This document shows positions 8,226-10,582 of a DNA stretch of 10,582 bases, one piece after another (position 1 is the first letter of the stretch; each line of letters opens with the position of its first letter). Under the pieces are notes generated by a model. That model saw only the letters and a program-made list of their open reading frames with translations, searched no databases and was not told the DNA's origin. Location: NCBI GenBank assembly GCA_025352185.1, contig JANXTV010000470.1, forward strand, positions 1-10,582, in the 5' to 3' direction. The stretch comes from Oligoflexia bacterium. GTDB lineage: Bacteria; Bdellovibrionota; UBA1018. The position numbers were made by a program, and so were the translations under genes.

Positions 8226-8516
8226 CTACCGCGGATTAATAAACAGTCGAACTTTTCCACCGACGACGGCGCGCGGATGATTTTCCGGCGTTCCCTCGTC
8301 GAATCCCTTCGCATTGGGATTCCCATATTTAAACGTTCGCGCATACCCGCCGACAATCGGCGCCGCCAGGCGCTCGGCCAGATTCATCTTTTCGACGGCC
8401 GCCATTAGGGCACCGTAAAAAAGAACGATGATCCCCATGAGGAGTACGTACTCCGTTACGGCTTGGCCCGATTCATTTCCAGTCACACGGTTTAATTCCA
8501 CGGGCGAATCCCCCAC
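8226..8516 (-). CDS. Third Flp-like pilin / minor pilin
   Basis: This 96-residue protein has the class III prepilin signature ESGQAVTEYVLLMG: predicted cleavage after Gly17, with Glu +5 and Tyr +6 as in true Flp pilins. A hydrophobic helix of about 20 residues follows. The mature part (about 79 residues) is longer than that of the first pilin and has a Gly/Asn/Pro-rich tail, so it may be a minor pilin. The listed start is GTG at 8514-8516. A second in-frame GTG at 8499-8501 has GGGGGA about 7 nt upstream and overlaps the peptidase stop, so it is an equally good start with a 12-residue leader. Either way the gene overlaps the end of the prepilin peptidase gene, implying coupled translation. 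Confidence 0.87.
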   Translation of the reverse strand: MGDSPVELNRVTGNESGQAVTEYVLLMGIIVLFYGALMAAVEKMNLAERLAAPIVGGYARTFKYGNPNAKGFDEGTPENHPRAVVGGKVRLFINPR

Positions 8517-9067
8517 CGTACGAGTGGGTTATCGTACCAAACCCAGACGGTCGCGACCGCGATGGAAATCCCGAACGGCATCTGCAGAGTCGGGTCTGCT
8601 TTCGGAAGTTCGGTCTCGAGATTCTTATTCAGAAAAGTCAGGAGAAAATACTGTATTTTCCGAGCGAATGCGCCGAATTTTCCCTTTGCGATGAGCAGGA
8701 CAATGGCCATCGCACCCCCGACGAGTAAAGAGAGCAGGGCTAAATCGAGAGTAAAGGTAAGCCCATTTTTTCCGACGTGAGTGGCGGCGCCCGCGAAGGC
8801 ACCAAATCCCATCAGGAGCTTTACGTCGCCCGCGCCGAGGACGCGGATTTTCCACATCCATCCGAAGCACGCCATCGCGATGAGGATGCCGATAAACCCG
8901 TAGAATAGCCCGACCGGACCGGCGGTTAAAAAAGAAAGCAGCAGTCCCGAGACGAGCGCCGGGAAAGTGAGCCAGTTATAGATACGTCGCTTCGTGAGGT
9001 CGGTGAAAATGGCAACGGTCGCGATGATCGCAATCCAGAATCCAACCCATTCAGTTTTGATAAACAG
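8492..9067 (-). CDS. cpaA: Prepilin peptidase (A24 family, TadV/CpaA type), non-standard start
   Basis: This polytopic inner-membrane aspartyl protease is predicted to remove the leaders of the pilins and pseudopilins around it. Numbering from a CTG at 9065-9067 gives about 191 residues. The first catalytic Asp is D23 in IFTDLTKRRIYNWLTFP, and the second is D81 in the GxGD motif LGAGDVKLLMGFG. Several hydrophobic segments surround them. The frame is open upstream to a stop at 9119-9121, but no ATG, GTG or TTG occurs before Met65, which lies between the two catalytic Asp residues. The real start must therefore be non-standard or the frame is broken. The CTG has GGGAGGG 9 nt upstream (9077-9083), which makes it the best candidate. 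The start overlaps the preceding pilin gene by 17 nt and the end overlaps the next pilin gene. Function is confident; the exact start is not. Confidence 0.85.
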   Translation of the reverse strand: MFIKTEWVGFWIAIIATVAIFTDLTKRRIYNWLTFPALVSGLLLSFLTAGPVGLFYGFIGILIAMACFGWMWKIRVLGAGDVKLLMGFGAFAGAATHVGKNGLTFTLDLALLSLLVGGAMAIVLLIAKGKFGAFARKIQYFLLTFLNKNLETELPKADPTLQMPFGISIAVATVWVWYDNPLVRWGIRPWN

Positions 9068-9338
9068 TGAGAGGGGCCCTCCCGGTTTTAAGATCCTTCT
9101 CGAGCTGACCGCCGAGTTTCAGGATCCCACTATCCAGAGAACTTAGGATACCACGAGCGAGCAGTCCCGCTCCAATCACCGTTCCACTGAGCAACAGAAC
9201 GTATTCGAGTACGCCCTGGCCACTCTCGTCGGAAATAAATTCACGGCAGATTTTACCTACTCGTGAATCCATAAATGAAGAAAGGCCGGAGCGACGATTT
9301 CGTCCCCCGCTCCCTTTCGTTGCTTTCGCATCGTTCAT
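9051..9338 (-). CDS. Second Flp-like pilin with long leader
   Basis: This 95-residue protein has the processing site DESGQGVLEYVLLLSG: predicted cleavage after Gly40, Glu +5, Tyr +6. A hydrophobic helix follows, and the mature protein is about 55 residues, in the Flp size range. With the ATG at 9336-9338 the leader is 40 residues and strongly basic (K, R, G, S rich). An internal ATG at 9270-9272 would leave an 18-residue leader, the same length as in the first pilin. Neither start has a clear Shine-Dalgarno sequence; the upstream start is preceded by an A-rich stretch (CGAAAAAAATTT), so coupling to the preceding pilin 19 nt away is likely. It could be a minor subunit. Its 3' end overlaps the start of the prepilin peptidase gene. 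Confidence 0.87.
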   Translation of the reverse strand: MNDAKATKGSGGRNRRSGLSSFMDSRVGKICREFISDESGQGVLEYVLLLSGTVIGAGLLARGILSSLDSGILKLGGQLEKDLKTGRAPLTVYQN

Positions 9339-9357
9339 AAATTTTTTTCGCGGGAAA

Positions 9358-9549
9358 TCAGAGCGTATCGAACTTACCCATATCGGATTCGAGTTGGTTA
9401 ATTCGGCCGCCGATGAGTTTTCCGACTTGGTCTTTAAACTTCATCGCAATCATCACGACTACGGCGAGAATCAGAATGTACTCGGTAGTACTCTGACCCT
9501 CTTCGTCTCGGAGGAACTGCTGAAAGCCCGTCATCAGTCTTTGCTTCAT
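9358..9549 (-). CDS. flp: Major Flp pilin subunit (class IVb prepilin)
   Basis: This 63-residue prepilin is the first gene of the cluster. Its 18-residue leader ends in Gly18 at EEGQSTTEY, with the Flp hallmark Glu +5 and Tyr +6. The mature chain of 45 residues has a continuous hydrophobic helix (YILILAVVVMIAMKF) and a short amphipathic tail, which is the standard Flp size. The ATG is preceded by AAAGGA about 12 nt away. It is predicted to be processed by the neighbouring TadV-like peptidase and polymerised into the fibre. I assign it as the major subunit because of its promoter-proximal position and size; the two other Flp-like genes are candidates for minor or alternative subunits. Confidence 0.94.
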   Translation of the reverse strand: MKQRLMTGFQQFLRDEEGQSTTEYILILAVVVMIAMKFKDQVGKLIGGRINQLESDMGKFDTL

Positions 9550-9561
9550 GGTTGTTGCTGG

Positions 9562-9567
9562 TCCTTT
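9562..9567 (-). promoter_or_regulatory. Ribosome binding site of the first Flp pilin
   Basis: AAAGGA lies 12 nt upstream of the flp ATG, at the long end of normal spacing. No closer purine-rich site is present. Confidence 0.45.
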
Positions 9568-9581
9568 CAGTTAACCCTATC

Positions 9582-9593
9582 GGCCGATCGGCC
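9582..9593. promoter_or_regulatory. Perfect 12-bp palindrome in the flp 5' leader
   Basis: GGCCGATCGGCC is a perfect palindrome located about 33 nt upstream of the flp start codon and downstream of the predicted -10 element. It could be an operator or a small RNA hairpin affecting the pilus operon. The function is inferred only from position and symmetry. Confidence 0.35.
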
Positions 9594-9623
9594 TCGGAAA
9601 CTGAGTGACCCTCCCCTTCCCTT

Positions 9624-9653
9624 ATTCTAGCTAAACTTGATCATTTTAGTCAA
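9624..9653 (-). promoter_or_regulatory. Predicted sigma70-type promoter of the tad/flp operon
   Basis: On the minus strand, TTGACT (9648-9653) is separated by 18 nt from TAGAAT (9624-9629), both close to the sigma70 consensus. Transcription would start near 9617 and give a leader of roughly 65-70 nt before flp. No comparable promoter was seen inside the closely packed downstream genes. Confidence 0.6.
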
Positions 9654-9795
9654 TCAATACGCCGGCCTTTTAATCCCTGAAATTACGAGAATTTAGGCGC
9701 AAAATGGGGGGTGGGTCATTTTTTACCTAGTTTTAGTTGAAATTAAGCGACGAACCCCTGACACTATTTAAGCCGCAGAGAGTCATACCTCTTCG
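9654..9795. other. Divergent intergenic regulatory region
   Basis: This stretch separates the leftward tad operon from the rightward small gene. It is AT-rich except for a G-run (GGGGGGTGGG, 9706-9715). The G-run sits in the loop of a 6-bp inverted repeat AAAATG / CATTTT (9701-9706, 9717-9722). For the plus strand, a TTGAAA at 9737-9742 and a TATTTA at 9765-9770 are present but 22 nt apart, too far for a confident promoter. I see no open reading frame here. Confidence 0.4.
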
Positions 9796-9823
9796 GTTCG
9801 GGACCCAGGATGGGACCCGGAAC
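9796..9823 (+). promoter_or_regulatory. Stem-loop in the 5' leader of the small membrane-peptide gene
   Basis: GTTC pairs with GAAC, then GGG with CCC, an A/A mismatch, then CCC with GGG, around a 5-nt AGGAT loop, with one bulged G on the 3' side. It also contains two direct copies of GGGACCC at 9800-9806 and 9812-9818. The hairpin ends 7 nt before the GGAGG ribosome site (9831-9835), so it could control translation or mRNA stability, or act as tandem operator half-sites in DNA. It matches no riboswitch class I recognise. Confidence 0.4.
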
Positions 9824-9843
9824 GTTTCACGGAGGATTTTAAG

Positions 9844-9960
9844 ATGAAACGCCTCGCACATTCGGTCAGCGCTTTTCTAAATGCCTGCCTACTGAGCTTC
9901 GCCCTCACGCTTTTACTCGTCGGCGCGAACGTCGCTCTCTTCGGAATTCTAAAATCGTAA
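9844..9960 (+). CDS. 38-residue single-span membrane peptide, unknown function
   Basis: An ATG at 9844 opens a 38-codon frame ending at TAA 9958-9960. It has a strong GGAGG ribosome site 8 nt upstream (9831-9835). The product has a short basic N-terminus (MKRLAHS) and one hydrophobic segment (about 10-35, with FLNACLLSFALTLLLVGANV), and ends in Lys-Ser. It is most simply a small inner-membrane protein; an uncleaved signal-anchor is possible. It is the only rightward gene in the window. It is transcribed divergently from the pilus operon and converges on the phosphatase gene with only 2 nt between stop codons. I do not recognise a family. The strong ribosome site and clean hydrophobic pattern argue for a real gene, but the short length leaves doubt. 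Confidence 0.6.
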   Translation: MKRLAHSVSAFLNACLLSFALTLLLVGANVALFGILKS

Positions 9961-9962
9961 GA

Positions 9963-10582
9963 TCAGAATCGAAGGAATGCGAAGGTCGCATTTTCTCCGA
10001 AGGTGCGAGCCCGAAGGAATTCCTCCGGTTCAAACGCGGGCGACTCCACCTGGAGTCGCTGAAATTCTTCGCGGATTTCCGCGCGGATGCCGTCGGTTTG
10101 GATGAGGAGCCAGTCGCCCTTGCGTACGCGGAATTCGACGATTTCGGGTTCGAGGTCTTCCGTCATCCCCATCGCCATCAGCGGGACCGCGAGGTCGGGA
10201 TTCGGGTCAACCGTGAAGGGATCGAGATGCCTCGCGTAGGTGCGCGGGATTACCATCTCCGTCATCTTACCTTCGCGGAGGAGCCACGCTGAGCAAGCCC
10301 CGACGTTCGCGAGCGCGAATAAGTCTTCATCGAGAAACGCGGCGACGACCGAAGCCCCGCCGCGGGTATTCGCCGTTTTCCCCTTATTCTGTGCGAGTAC
10401 CTTTCGGTTCGCGTGAATGAGGGCATTAAAGAGTACGTTTCCCGCGAGGGAATAATACCGTCGAAGCACGAATGGGAGCGTGGCATCGAGATCTCCCGCT
10501 TCCTTTTCGAGAAAACCGAGCACCGACTCGCAGGCGAGCTTCGAGGCGGCTACGCCACCCTCGCTTCCCCCAAACCCGTCGG
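9963..10582 (-). CDS. PP2C-type protein phosphatase, N-terminus cut by right edge
   Basis: The minus-strand frame is open from the window edge to the stop at 9963-9965, giving 205 visible residues. It begins within the metal-binding motif DGFGGSEGG (10556-10580), the PP2C DG-x-GG signature, so the true start lies outside. Later PP2C landmarks are GGASVVAAFL, the ANVGxxSAWLLREGK strand pair, DWLLIQTDGI (the SDG-type metal-binding Asp, around 10092-10094) and a C-terminal GENATFAF that replaces the usual DN motif. PP2C enzymes dephosphorylate Ser/Thr or regulate partner-switching systems. A kinase gene may lie upstream, beyond the window. The gene points the same way as the pilus operon but is separated from it by a divergent small gene and a dedicated promoter, so co-transcription is not implied. 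Confidence 0.85.
   Translation of the reverse strand, partial: DGFGGSEGGVAASKLACESVLGFLEKEAGDLDATLPFVLRRYYSLAGNVLFNALIHANRKVLAQNKGKTANTRGGASVVAAFLDEDLFALANVGACSAWLLREGKMTEMVIPRTYARHLDPFTVDPNPDLAVPLMAMGMTEDLEPEIVEFRVRKGDWLLIQTDGIRAEIREEFQRLQVESPAFEPEEFLRARTFGENATFAFLRF
9976..9995 (+). terminator. Possible weak terminator hairpin for the small plus-strand gene
   Basis: AATGCGA (9976-9982) and TCGCATT (9986-9992) form a perfect 7-bp stem with a 3-nt loop, and TTTT (9991-9994) follows on the plus strand. It lies 16 nt after the small gene's stop, inside the 3' end of the phosphatase coding region. The stem is short and the T-run partly overlaps it, so this is only a candidate. Confidence 0.3.

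Noticed and set aside
8492..8875. Prepilin peptidase starting at the first in-frame ATG (8873-8875)
   Set aside because: That start would omit the first catalytic Asp in the TDLTKRRIYN motif, which is encoded upstream in the same open frame.
9737..9770. TTGAAA and TATTTA as a plus-strand promoter
   Set aside because: The spacer is 22 nt, well outside the usual 16-19 nt, so I did not call it as a promoter.
1..10582. CRISPR array, tRNA genes, transposon ends or integrase
   Set aside because: I saw no regularly spaced direct repeats, tRNA-like cloverleaf sequence, transposase motifs or terminal inverted repeats.

Overview
The window is almost entirely one leftward (minus-strand) gene cluster for a Tad/Flp (tight adherence) type IVb pilus. 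A signal-peptide YD/RHS-repeat protein runs off the left edge. On the right are a small divergent membrane-peptide gene and a PP2C-type phosphatase that runs off the right edge. No tRNA, rRNA, CRISPR array, insertion sequence or integrase is visible. The combination of a compact Tad locus and an adjacent secreted YD-repeat protein carrying an FGWGWG-type N-terminal motif reminds me of predatory or free-living Bdellovibrionota. That placement is an inference from recalled family resemblance, not from a search.

In transcription order (right to left), a sigma70-like promoter (TTGACT-N18-TAGAAT, 9624-9653) precedes the major Flp pilin (9358-9549). It is followed by a second Flp-like pilin (9051-9338), a TadV/CpaA-type prepilin peptidase (about 8492-9067), a third pilin-like protein (8226-8516) and two TadE-like pseudopilins (7581-8198, 7001-7591). 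Next come the CpaB/RcpC periplasmic protein (6141-6974), the CpaC/RcpA outer-membrane secretin (4414-6144), a fused TadZ/CpaE-TadA/CpaF ATPase (2237-4405) and the TadB inner-membrane platform protein (1340-2218). Genes overlap or lie within about 27 nt of each other, so they probably form one translationally coupled operon. The YD-repeat gene starts 62 nt after tadB in the same direction.

As a machine, the five small proteins with a G/Q-x3-E-[Y/F] processing site are the substrates of the embedded peptidase. The fused ATPase would power assembly on the TadB platform and would carry its own MinD/ParA-like localisation domain. CpaB and the secretin form the periplasmic and outer-membrane passage. 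No separate tadC, tadD, rcpB or tadG is present in the window. tadC would normally follow tadB, but the YD-repeat gene is there instead.

Points most worth a second look are the TadZ-TadA fusion, the absence of any standard start codon for the prepilin peptidase, the apparent absence of tadC next to tadB, and the YD-repeat exoprotein in the pilus cluster. Also notable are the hairpin-led 38-residue membrane peptide encoded divergently and the altered motifs in the PP2C phosphatase.
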